Below the pieces are notes generated by a model. The model made no database searches, was not told the DNA's origin, and saw only the letters and a list, made by a program, of their open reading frames with translations. The position numbers and the translations under genes are program-made. Positions 25,133 to 32,044 of a DNA stretch of 64,000 nucleotides are shown piece after piece (position 1 is the first letter of the stretch; each line of letters opens with the position of its first letter). Source of the DNA: Yimella sp. cx-51 (GTDB lineage Bacteria; Actinomycetota; Actinomycetes; Actinomycetales; Dermatophilaceae); NCBI RefSeq assembly GCF_017654605.1, contig NZ_CP072113.1, forward strand, positions 1,736,001-1,800,000. Reading direction: 5' to 3'.

Positions 25133-25513
25133 TTACCGCCTCAGCGTGAACTGGTCAGCGACGAAATCCTCAGGCTTGAACGGAATGGCGATGTCCAGGA
25201 CGATCCCCACCCTGCCGATGTCGGCCAGTCGCATGGGTAGGTGGCCATTGAGGAGACGGCCCAACCGCGTGTAGTCGAGCCCAGCCTGCTCAGCCAGCCA
25301 CTTCCGGTTGCGCCCCTCACGCTGAAGCGTGCCCCGGACGACGATGGCGAAGCGGTGCTGCATCAGGCTCGCGTAGGCCAGCGCTCGCCGCTGGTCACGA
25401 TCCGGGTAGCGCTCGAATTGGGCGGTGGGGTTGCGTCCGAACAACTCCGGCAACTTGCAGAAGTCACGGGGAACGTATGAGGGCGGAGACGGCACAGCCC
25501 CAGCCTGCCTCAC
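25133..25513 (-). CDS. Helix-turn-helix protein
   Basis: 126 residues from GTG 25513 (GGGGATGG upstream). After a 50-residue leader, residues ~51-115 form an HTH: MQHRFAIVVRGTLQREGRNRKWLAEQAGLDYTRLGRLLNGHLPMRLADIGRVGIVLDI. It is the second of three small regulators next to the mobility genes. The palindrome at 25557-25571 lies just upstream of its start. The true start could be further inside (ATG at residue 51). Confidence 0.7.
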   Translation of the reverse strand: MRQAGAVPSPPSYVPRDFCKLPELFGRNPTAQFERYPDRDQRRALAYASLMQHRFAIVVRGTLQREGRNRKWLAEQAGLDYTRLGRLLNGHLPMRLADIGRVGIVLDIAIPFKPEDFVADQFTLRR

Positions 25514-25556
25514 CCATCCCCGTCCCCCGTGCGTCCACGCTGGCCACTGCGAAATC

Positions 25557-25571
25557 TGCGCCCTAGGCGCA
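25557..25571. promoter_or_regulatory. 15-bp palindrome upstream of HTH gene
   Basis: TGCGCC-CTA-GGCGCA has perfect 6-bp arms and sits 44 bp upstream of the GTG at 25513. Probable operator; the 130-bp gap 25514-25643 holds nothing else recognisable. Confidence 0.5.
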
Positions 25572-25643
25572 ACTTTCTACGACTCCTGGCGCCTCTTGAC
25601 TGGTTTTACGTGGGGTTCGCCTGCGTCTCCCATGAACAATCAC

Positions 25644-25967
25644 CTACGAGCGCTCCGAAGCAGAGCGCAACTCCGGCCCCGGCCAGAGGTCTACCCCCAG
25701 CCACTCCTCCAACCGCGCAATGGCCCCGAAGTCCGGCAACACCTCGCCCTTCAGGGTCCGCTCGACCGTGCGCCTGCTGACCTGCGCCTCGCGCTCGACC
25801 GCGTGGAGCGAGGGCTCCCCCTTGACCTTCAGCGCCTCCGTCAGCCGCAGCACGAACTGCTGGCCGTAGACAGCACTCAGCGGGGCGTCCTTCTTCAACC
25901 GCCCGGTCGGCCACTGCCCGCGCACGAGGTACTCGTGCGGAGCGAGGTCTCCAGCGGAACGGGGCAT
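25644..25967 (-). CDS. Helix-turn-helix regulator divergent from the mobility genes
   Basis: 107 residues from ATG 25967. The HTH is QFVLRLTEALKVKGEPSLHAVEREAQVSRRTVERTLKGEVLPDFGAIARLEEWLGVDLWP, of the XRE type. It is transcribed away from the recombinase-like/transposase operon, with paired operator-like repeats in the 128-bp gap, so it is the best candidate repressor of transposition. Confidence 0.82.
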   Translation of the reverse strand: MPRSAGDLAPHEYLVRGQWPTGRLKKDAPLSAVYGQQFVLRLTEALKVKGEPSLHAVEREAQVSRRTVERTLKGEVLPDFGAIARLEEWLGVDLWPGPELRSASERS

Positions 25968-25990
25968 GCCCTCAGCCTACGGTCGCGAGC

Positions 25991-26026
25991 GCTCGATCCC
26001 GGGACCGACCTGCTCGATTCCAGGAT
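25991..26026. promoter_or_regulatory. Paired operator repeats upstream of the mobility operon
   Basis: GCTCGATCCCGGGAC (25991-26005) and GCTCGATTCCAGGAT (26012-26026) are direct repeats spaced 21 bp, about two helical turns, and each is itself a near-palindrome centred on CGATyCC/GGAyCG. They lie between the HTH gene (start 25967) and the GTG at 26096. Cooperative repressor binding that silences transposition is the natural reading. Confidence 0.65.
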
Positions 26027-26095
26027 CGTCGGTGGTACTGGCTATAGTAATGACGTTGGGACTTATAAGACCCACGCGTTTCACGGAGGTAGCCA

Positions 26096-27052
26096 GTGCC
26101 GAAGCACCGCGTCTTGCAGGGGGTCGTTGTGACGACTCCCGAAGGCGTGTTCGCGCACTACCGACCCCGCACTTCCCACGTCCCCGCAGACGTCTGGGAG
26201 CACGTTCGGCCCGTTGCGGTCGAGGCGTGCCGCGCTGCCGACTACACCTCGGTCGCCTCGGCGCTGGACTGCATGGCCGCCGTGAGCCACTTCCTCGGCT
26301 GGGCGTATGAGCAGGACCTACCGCTCGATCTGGAGTCGGTCTTCGTCCCGAGCCACGTCGAGCGCTACTGCGCGACAGTCCTGAAGGGCCGGGTGGCTTC
26401 AAGCCGCTCCACCCTCCGTGGCTACCTGCGGCGGGTCGGGAGGGCCTGCACCAAGCAAGCCCCGTGGACGCCGCCACCGAAGCCCTTCGCCAACTACAAG
26501 ACGATCCTTCCGCCCTACTCCCCCGCCGAGGTCGATGGCTTCTGGGACGCGGCGCAGGTCCAGTCGACCGACCACCGAGTCCGGGTGGCCTCAATCATGC
26601 TCACTCTCGGTCTGGGTGCTGGGATCAAGCCGGGCGAGATGCTCGACGTCACCGCCAGCCAGAGCGTGCGCGTCCACCCGGATGACTCCCGGCTCGTTGT
26701 CATCGTGCTGGCGGACCGCACCGTCCCGGTCCTCACCCGATACGCCGACCGCCTGCGCGCCTTCTGCGACCAGTTCCCGGATGGTCCGTTGATCGGCGAG
26801 CACAACCCCACCGGCAAGGACCCTTTGGGTTCTCTGCGCCAAGGAATCGCCTGGCCCGATTGGCTACCTCCCTTCCGCGCCAACCGTCTTCGCACCACGT
26901 GGATGGCCGAGGTCCTCGCCCAAGACGTCCGAATCTCTGAGTTCATGGCCATGGCGGGCACCGTCTCCTCGAAGTCGCTGGAGGTCATCGCTCCGCACGT
27001 CGAGGGCCGCTGGGACGAGGACGCCTACCTGTTCAAGGGGGCGGGTCTTTGA
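26096..27052 (+). CDS. Tyrosine-recombinase-like protein lacking catalytic residues, partner of DDE transposase
   Basis: 318 residues from GTG 26096 behind GGAGG. The N-terminal ~120 residues resemble a SAM-like core-binding domain (YTSVASALDCMAAVSHFLGWAYEQ, then SRSTLRGYLRRVGRA). The C-terminal part follows the tyrosine-recombinase layout, but key residues are replaced: TLGLGAGIKPGEMLDV (170-185) has Lys178 where box I Arg is expected; RANRLRTTWMAEVL (261-274) has Asn263 in place of the H-x-x-R His; and MAGTVSSKSLEVIAPHV (286-302) shows no Tyr at the nucleophile position. So it probably binds DNA without cutting it. Its stop overlaps the transposase start by three to four bases, implying a complex. 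A target-selector role for the tRNA end is my inference. Confidence 0.78.
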   Translation: MPKHRVLQGVVVTTPEGVFAHYRPRTSHVPADVWEHVRPVAVEACRAADYTSVASALDCMAAVSHFLGWAYEQDLPLDLESVFVPSHVERYCATVLKGRVASSRSTLRGYLRRVGRACTKQAPWTPPPKPFANYKTILPPYSPAEVDGFWDAAQVQSTDHRVRVASIMLTLGLGAGIKPGEMLDVTASQSVRVHPDDSRLVVIVLADRTVPVLTRYADRLRAFCDQFPDGPLIGEHNPTGKDPLGSLRQGIAWPDWLPPFRANRLRTTWMAEVLAQDVRISEFMAMAGTVSSKSLEVIAPHVEGRWDEDAYLFKGAGL

Positions 27053-28860
27053 GGACGCCCCATCCCGAGGTCCGCCGCCTGAAGGCGGTCAAGGTCAACG
27101 ACTTCGACATCCACGACGCCCTGCGCATCGTGGACGACTCCGGCGTGGCCGACCTCCTCCAGGAGGAGATGCCCCGGAAGAAGAAGGGGCGCAAACACGC
27201 ACATTCGTGGCGCTCGATCCTCGCCTTCTGCCTGCTCACGGCGATCAACCAGCGGACCGGGATGCACCTCGCGTACGGTCAGCGCGTCTGGACCGGCCTG
27301 TCCACGCAGGAGCGCGACCTGCTCGGCTTCACCGTCGACCCGGCCAACTCCACCCTCGACCGCTACCTCAACAACCTCGTGTCCGCGACGACCCCAACAC
27401 TGGACATGGAGACCGGGGAGGTCACCGATCCTCGCGTCTCCGTCTCGCTGGAGGACCTGCTCAACCGGCTGCTCCTCGCGACCACCCGAGGCATCGAGTC
27501 TCGGGACACCCTCGCCATCGACGCGATGCCCTTGGAAGCATGGGCACGGCGGCGCGGCTGGAAGCGCGACATCGCCCCGGAGGAGTCCTCCGGTCCCGCC
27601 ACCGACTACGGCAGCACCTCCCCCAACAACAGGCCCAAGAAGAAGGTCGTGAGCGAGCCGGGCTGGCCACGTGCCCTCGGCAACGGGGACTACCAGCCCT
27701 CGCTCGACCCTGACGCCCGCGACGTCTTCATCGGATCGAAGAACCTGTCGTCCTCGCGCATCGGGAACGGCTTCGCTCTCCACGTGGCGTGCGACGTCAG
27801 CCCGCTCGGGGAGTCCGACTACCCGCAGATTCCGCGAGGCATCATCCTCGTCCCCGGCAACGAGTCCAGCGAAGAGGCTGGGATCGCCCTCATCGAGTCC
27901 CTCAAACGCCAGGGCTACGACCTGCGCCGTGTGATCGTGGACCGGGGCTACACCCAGATGAGCAACTGGGGCCGCTGGCTCAGCGAGCGCCACGTCGAAC
28001 AGTCCCTGAAACTGAAGGCCAACCAGATGGGGCCCAACCGCAATCCCGTGCCGGGGACCGTGATGATCGACGGACGCCTCTTCGTGGACTGGATGCCCAA
28101 GCGCCTGCACCGCCTGCCCGCCTTCGCCTTGGAGTTGACCCAAGCGGAGAGCGCCGCCCTCGCGGAGCGATACGACGAGCGCGCCCCCTACGCCTTCGAA
28201 CCCAAGGGGAAGCCGCAGTGGGAGCGCGGCGTCCAGCAATACCGAGGTCCGGCCACCACCCGGAAGGTTCGCTGCGCCAACAGCCCCGCGAGTCTTCGCC
28301 TTCCCGAGGACCGGCCCGCCTGCCCGACTGTCGCCCAGCACGAGGCAGGCCAGCCGCTGAGTCCCTGCGCCTGCGGCGCACAGCCCAGCCTCGGCCCGGA
28401 CGACGCCCTCAACCTGCGCCAGCGCTTCCTCTACGGCACCACTAAGTGGCTGGCCGACCACAGCCGCCGCAGCAGCGTCGAGGGCCACAACGCCAACGCA
28501 GCCGTCCAGGTCAGTTCCTTGCAGAACCGGCACGCCGTGCGCACCACCCGCAGCGTCGGCAAGCGCGCCCTCCTGACGACCTTCGCTGTCATCGCGTACA
28601 CGGTTCAGATGATGCGCTCTCGCTACGGCAAGACGCCCTCAACCTTCGAGCCCGACGAAGTGGTCAGCACCCCGCTGCCCAAGCCCGTCGTGCGCGACAA
28701 GGACGGCAACACCAAGCGGACCCTCAACGTCATGACCTTCGCCCGGCGCAAGCCGCGTCGACAGCAAGGCTCCTCGCGACCACCGAGACTGCCCGGCCCG
28801 CTGACCAAACCCGCTTGGGCCAGTAGGCCGGAGGCGACGTTGAGCCACCGACGCGAGTAG
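27049..28860 (+). CDS. DDE transposase (large, with inserted Cys-rich segment)
   Basis: 603 residues from TTG 27049 (AAGGGGGCG upstream), overlapping the previous stop. The catalytic triad is readable: D158 (LAIDAMPLEAW), D298 (VIVDRGYTQM) and E478 (SSVEGHNANAAV), in an RNase H-like core. An N-terminal helical region (HSWRSILAFCLLTAINQRTGMHLAYG) and an inserted Cys-bearing part (about 405-445, CANSP...ACPT...CACG, possibly zinc-binding) are present. Overall it recalls DDE transposases of the IS1182/IS1380-like range, but I cannot place it. It lies 209 bp from the right inverted repeat, as expected of the enzyme that moves this element. Confidence 0.85.
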   Translation: MRTPHPEVRRLKAVKVNDFDIHDALRIVDDSGVADLLQEEMPRKKKGRKHAHSWRSILAFCLLTAINQRTGMHLAYGQRVWTGLSTQERDLLGFTVDPANSTLDRYLNNLVSATTPTLDMETGEVTDPRVSVSLEDLLNRLLLATTRGIESRDTLAIDAMPLEAWARRRGWKRDIAPEESSGPATDYGSTSPNNRPKKKVVSEPGWPRALGNGDYQPSLDPDARDVFIGSKNLSSSRIGNGFALHVACDVSPLGESDYPQIPRGIILVPGNESSEEAGIALIESLKRQGYDLRRVIVDRGYTQMSNWGRWLSERHVEQSLKLKANQMGPNRNPVPGTVMIDGRLFVDWMPKRLHRLPAFALELTQAESAALAERYDERAPYAFEPKGKPQWERGVQQYRGPATTRKVRCANSPASLRLPEDRPACPTVAQHEAGQPLSPCACGAQPSLGPDDALNLRQRFLYGTTKWLADHSRRSSVEGHNANAAVQVSSLQNRHAVRTTRSVGKRALLTTFAVIAYTVQMMRSRYGKTPSTFEPDEVVSTPLPKPVVRDKDGNTKRTLNVMTFARRKPRRQQGSSRPPRLPGPLTKPAWASRPEATLSHRRE

Positions 28861-28970
28861 CACCCCATCCTGAGTCAGAACCCCGTCCGGAAGCCCTGGG
28901 CGGGGCACTCGTCGTGCCCGAAGGGCGATTCCGGGGCCTGAAGCGGCCCTTGGCGGACTGATCGGGACAG

Positions 28971-29037
28971 CACAATGGCCCGCCGACCGCTACCAGCCCA
29001 CCGAAGTAGGTCTGGTCACGGCCATCGGGCCATTGTG
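28971..29037. repeat. Subterminal inverted repeats at right end
   Basis: CACAATGGCCCG (28971-28982) and its exact reverse complement CGGGCCATTGTG (29026-29037) flank 43 bp, ending 20 bp inside the right terminal repeat. The core ATGGCCCG also occurs near the left end (6219-6226). The 210-bp gap after the transposase holds only this. Candidate transposase or selector binding sites; a terminator is less likely because there is no T run and the spacer is long. Confidence 0.55.
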
Positions 29038-29057
29038 GGAACGAAGTCCCGCGTAAA

Positions 29058-29069
29058 TGGGAACTTCAC
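29058..29069 (-). repeat. Right terminal inverted repeat of the element
   Basis: TGGGAACTTCAC, the reverse complement of 6136-6147, followed at once by the duplicated target TTGGT (29070-29074), which contains the complement of the tRNA CCA tail. Confidence 0.88.
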
Positions 29070-29070
29070 T

Positions 29071-29147
29071 TGGTGGATGTAAAGGGACTCGAACCCCTGA
29101 CCTCTCGCGTGTGAAGCGAACGCTCTAACCAACTGAGCTATACATCC
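29071..29147 (-). tRNA. tRNA-Val(CAC)
   Basis: A full cloverleaf with CCA encoded: acceptor GGATGTA/TACATCC, D-arm GCTC...GAGC, anticodon stem TTCGC/GCGAG with loop TTCACAC (anticodon CAC), T-arm AGGGG-TTCGAGT-CCCTT. It is the insertion target: the element begins one base past the CCA and the tRNA stays intact, though its native 3' flank and terminator are now 23 kb away at 6086-6135. Confidence 0.95.
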
Positions 29148-29222
29148 GAGGTCTCGCAGGCCTTGCGGCTGCGAGGATGCACTCTACCTGCCAGGCAACG
29201 TGAGTGCGAATCGGGCGCCGGC

Positions 29223-29708
29223 TCAGGTCAACCCGGGCACCGTGCGCAGGAAATCCTCCACCGAGTCGGGCAACATCGTGGGGATGCCACCGACCTTCAT
29301 CGTCACCCAGAGGACGAAGAGGACGAAGGCGAACGTGGCCAGGGCGACGAGGCCCTGCACCCACCACGGCTGCCGCTTGAGCCATTGGTTCCAGGCGTCG
29401 ACCTTCCCGCGCGCGAAGTTGAGCAGCCGAGCCGCCCACATGAACTCCGTGGCCCAGATACCCAGACCGAGGAAGACGATCAACCAGCCGGGGCCGGGCA
29501 GCGGAATCGCTGCTGCGCCCGCGGCGACGACGATGAACCCCACCACGGCGACCGCGACCCGGTAGGTGTGATTCGAGACCGGATTCGCGGCGAGCTTGCG
29601 GCGCCAGGCGTACTTGAAGGTCTTCGGCGAGAACGGCTCTTGGAACTGCTGCTCAGACCCCTCGCCCTCGCGCCCCGTCTTCTTGTCGAGGCTGATCGAC
29701 TCCCCCAT
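29223..29708 (-). CDS. TIGR02611 family membrane protein
   Basis: 161 residues from ATG 29708. The diagnostic segment PLPGPGWLIVFLGLGIWATEF lies between two membrane helices (about 52-70 and 73-90), followed by a third pair near 118-140 (GLVALATFAFVLFVLWV). The function of the family is unknown. A clear start and composition support it. It lies just downstream of the aminotransferase gene on the same strand. Confidence 0.85.
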   Translation of the reverse strand: MGESISLDKKTGREGEGSEQQFQEPFSPKTFKYAWRRKLAANPVSNHTYRVAVAVVGFIVVAAGAAAIPLPGPGWLIVFLGLGIWATEFMWAARLLNFARGKVDAWNQWLKRQPWWVQGLVALATFAFVLFVLWVTMKVGGIPTMLPDSVEDFLRTVPGLT

Positions 29709-29725
29709 GCGTCTCTTTCCTCTGT

Positions 29726-30553
29726 TCAGGCCAGGTCGGCCGCGTGCTGCTTGAAAGCCTGAGCCACTGCCGCAGTGACGGGCCCTGGAGCGGTCAGGTT
29801 CCGTTGGTCAACGCGTGAGACTGCCTGGACGTCCCGGGTGGTCGAGGTGATGAACACCTCATCGGCGGTGGTCAGGATGTCGAGCGGCAAGGTGACCTCC
29901 CGCACCGGGATCGACGCCTTACGTGCCGACTGGATGGTGAGTTCACGAGTGATACCGAGCAGCAGGCCCGACTCGACTGGAGGTGTGAGCACCTCGCCGT
30001 CGACGACAACGAAGATGTTGCTGCCGGTGCCCTCGCACAGCTCGCCGCGGGTGTTGGCGAAGATCGCCTCGGTGCCACCACGCTCCTTCGCATACGACAA
30101 CGCCACGGCGTTCTCCGCGTAGGACGTCGTCTTCAACCCGGCGACCGCGCTCCGCTCGTTGCGGGTCCACGGCACGGTGCTGATCGCGGTGGTCGGCTCA
30201 GGGCGCGGCACCGCACTGGCCAACACGATGTAGGTCGGCTTGCCGTCTCCGCGGTCAGAACCGAGCGGACCGGGGCCGGCGGTCACGGAGTAACGCACCC
30301 GGCCGAACTCCATCGGTTCCTGCAGCACGGCGTCGATACCGGCGTCCAGGAATTCACGGTCTGCGACCGGAAGACCAAGGCCCTTGAGGGAGGCGTCCAA
30401 CCGGTCGTGGTGGCGCTCGCGCGCGAACACCTCCCCGTCGACCACCTTGCAGGTCTCGAAGACGGCGTCACCGACGGTGACGACATGGTCGAGGGCGCTG
30501 ATGCTCGGCTCATCACCGACCAGCTTTCCGTTCACCCATACCGCGATCGTCAT
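29726..30553 (-). CDS. pabC: Aminotransferase class IV, probable aminodeoxychorismate lyase
   Basis: 275 residues from ATG 30553. A fold-type IV PLP enzyme: AVFETCKVVDGEVFARERHHDRL, the Lys region VAGLKTTSYAENAVALSYAKERGGTEAIF, and RGELCEGTGSNIFVVVDGEVLTPP. Class IV enzymes include branched-chain and D-amino acid aminotransferases, but the neighbour upstream is a chorismate-binding PabB-type enzyme, so release of pyruvate from aminodeoxychorismate to give p-aminobenzoate (folate pathway) is most likely. Confidence 0.87.
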   Translation of the reverse strand: MTIAVWVNGKLVGDEPSISALDHVVTVGDAVFETCKVVDGEVFARERHHDRLDASLKGLGLPVADREFLDAGIDAVLQEPMEFGRVRYSVTAGPGPLGSDRGDGKPTYIVLASAVPRPEPTTAISTVPWTRNERSAVAGLKTTSYAENAVALSYAKERGGTEAIFANTRGELCEGTGSNIFVVVDGEVLTPPVESGLLLGITRELTIQSARKASIPVREVTLPLDILTTADEVFITSTTRDVQAVSRVDQRNLTAPGPVTAAVAQAFKQHAADLA

Positions 30554-30582
30554 GTCGTTCTCCTTCGCTGCGCGTCGACTCG

Positions 30583-31650
30583 TTACGTTCGGTGTCCATC
30601 ATGACGGGCCGGGGTCTGGCGCCGCAGCACCGACTCGGCAATGCTCACCAGCCGGCGCGCTTTGAGCTCAGTCTCCTCCCACTCCCCAAGCGGATCGGAG
30701 CCCCACGTGATGCCGGCGCCGGTGCCGAACTTCAGCACCGTTTCCTCGGCTGCGCGCTCCAACCAGAAGGTGCGGATGCCGACCGCGAGACGTGCCACGC
30801 CGAAATCGTTGTCGACATAGCCGATCGCGCCGCAGTAGGGCCCGCGGTCCATCGTCTCCAAGTCTCGGATCGCTTGCAGCGCAGTTGATTTCGGCGCACC
30901 AGAGACCGATCCAGGTGGGAAGGTCGCCGCCCATACCTCCGCCCACGAGACATCGGAACGCAGGCGGGACGACACCGTTGATACCAAGTGCGACAGACCC
31001 GGGTGATCCTCCGGAGCACACAACGCGTCGACGCTGACCGTGCCCGGCTCACTGACCCGCGACAAGTCGTTGCGCACCAAGTCGGTGATCATGACGTTCT
31101 CGGTAGTGTCCTTGACCAGCATCGAACCCGCAGTACCCGCCGTGCCCTTGATCGGACGCGACTCCAGCCGGCTGCCATCGCGGGCCAGATAGAGCTCGGG
31201 CGAGGCGCAGGCGATTGCCAGGCCGGCCTCGGGCAGCTCGATGAGCGCACCGTACGGCGCAGGATTCCCAGCAACGAGTGCATCACCCAGGTCGGAGATC
31301 GAAAAGCATTGGGGCACAAGCCGACTGAGTACGCGGCAGACATTGACCTGGTAGACCTCGCCGCGAGCAATTCGCTGGCGCACATCTTCGACCGCGGCGC
31401 AGTACGCCGTGCGGTCCAGCGACGTCGTCCAGCTCGACAAATCGTCCGAGCGAAGTTCGAGCGCAGCGTGATCCGTGCTGGGCTGATCGCGGACGTCCCG
31501 CTCCACGTGCTCCATCCGGACGGCGGTCAGACGTCCTTCGAAGTCGCCGACGACCGTCCAGAAGCCGGGCTCGTCGAGTGCGTCGAGGTCGTGCCTCACC
31601 TCAGCCACGTGGTGTGCCCGCACAGCACCGAAGCGCACCTGCCCCGCCAC
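30583..31650 (-). CDS. pabB: Aminodeoxychorismate synthase component I-like chorismate-binding enzyme
   Basis: 355 residues from GTG 31650, with GGGAGG five bases upstream; the longer frame to 31767 runs into the tRNA gene and is rejected. Chorismate-binding motifs are present: ESRPIKGTAGT, DLVRNDLSRV, HLVSTVSSRLRSD, FPPGSVSGAPKSTALQAIRDLE, GPYCGAIGY. The PIKGT motif with Lys is that of aminodeoxychorismate synthase rather than anthranilate synthase. The product would pass to the lyase encoded 29 bp downstream. No glutamine amidotransferase is nearby. Confidence 0.9.
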   Translation of the reverse strand: MAGQVRFGAVRAHHVAEVRHDLDALDEPGFWTVVGDFEGRLTAVRMEHVERDVRDQPSTDHAALELRSDDLSSWTTSLDRTAYCAAVEDVRQRIARGEVYQVNVCRVLSRLVPQCFSISDLGDALVAGNPAPYGALIELPEAGLAIACASPELYLARDGSRLESRPIKGTAGTAGSMLVKDTTENVMITDLVRNDLSRVSEPGTVSVDALCAPEDHPGLSHLVSTVSSRLRSDVSWAEVWAATFPPGSVSGAPKSTALQAIRDLETMDRGPYCGAIGYVDNDFGVARLAVGIRTFWLERAAEETVLKFGTGAGITWGSDPLGEWEETELKARRLVSIAESVLRRQTPARHDGHRT

Positions 31651-31664
31651 CGGACCTCCCTGCG

Positions 31665-31698
31665 AAAAAGGACGGCTCCGCATGCTGCGGGGCCGTCC
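31665..31698 (-). terminator. Rho-independent terminator of the tRNA-Val/Gly unit
   Basis: The minus strand reads a 13-bp stem (GGACGGCCCCGCA / TGCGGAGCCGTCC with one mismatch) with a short loop, then TTTTT. It lies 25 bases past the tRNA-Val gene and ends the tRNA transcript 15 bases before the pabB GTG start. Confidence 0.85.
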
Positions 31699-31722
31699 GT
31701 GCGACTGCCTGGGCAAGTCGTG

Positions 31723-31797
31723 TGGTGGGCGATACTGGGTTTGAACCAGTGACCTCTTCCGTGTCAAGGAAGCGCGCTACCGCTGCGCCAATCGCCC
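31723..31797 (-). tRNA. tRNA-Val(GAC), first copy
   Basis: Acceptor GGGCGAT/ATCGCCC, anticodon stem CTTCC/GGAAG with loop TTGACAC (anticodon GAC), T-arm CTGG-TTCAAAC-CCAG; CCA is encoded. Identical in sequence to the copy at 35193-35267. Confidence 0.94.
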
Positions 31798-31811
31798 TGG
31801 AAATGATCCAG

Positions 31812-31884
31812 AGCGGACAACCGGGCTCGAACCGGCGACCTCAACCTTGGCAAGGTTGCGCTCTACCAACTGAGCTATGTCCGC
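31812..31884 (-). tRNA. tRNA-Gly(GCC), first copy
   Basis: Acceptor GCGGACA/TGTCCGC, anticodon loop TTGCCAA (GCC) on stem CAACC/GGTTG, T73 discriminator as usual for tRNA-Gly; CCA is not encoded. Co-transcribed with tRNA-Val (14-bp gap). Identical in sequence to the copy at 35378-35450. Confidence 0.94.
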
Positions 31885-32044
31885 CTGCCGCCCTCGCGGG
31901 CAACGAGAGGACAATACCCGACAGTTCGCCCACTCTCCAAAACGTCGCGAAGGAGTGGACGCCCCGCGCCTCCCGACCTCCTTCGGTGCCCAGCCGATCC
32001 GCAGATAAGGTCAACCTCACCAATCGGCATCAGTGAGGACATCA

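Larger units (their letters stand above)
6136..29069. mobile_element. DDE-type defence transposon inserted at tRNA-Val 3' end
   Basis: A 22,934-bp element bounded by 12-bp terminal inverted repeats (left GTGAAGTTCCCA at 6136-6147, right TGGGAACTTCAC at 29058-29069) and flanked by 5-bp direct repeats TTGGT (6131-6135 and 29070-29074). Short inverted repeats with a 5-bp duplication are the mark of DDE transposition. Its likely mobility genes are at the right end (26096-28860). Cargo runs mostly on the minus strand and is dominated by restriction-modification and other probable anti-phage genes, with regulators near the right end. The target is exactly the CCA end of tRNA-Val, leaving the tRNA intact. 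No conjugation or plasmid replication cluster is seen, so spread between cells would need another vehicle. Confidence 0.88.

Noticed and set aside
27049-28860. A separate, independent insertion sequence at the right end
   Set aside because: No inverted repeats or direct repeats flank the transposase alone; the only matching ends are at 6136 and 29069.
6001-29098. attL/attR of a tyrosine-integrase island (28-bp match with one mismatch)
   Set aside because: The match is real, but inverted repeats and a 5-bp duplication lie between it and the cargo, and the left copy is explained by an older tandem unit 131 bp away. The only recombinase-like protein lacks the catalytic residues.
32008-32017. 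AGGT-CA-ACCT as an iron-regulator (DtxR/IdeR) box before the ABC exporter
   Set aside because: Half-site spacing is wrong for the 19-bp DtxR consensus and flanking bases do not match, so iron control cannot be claimed.
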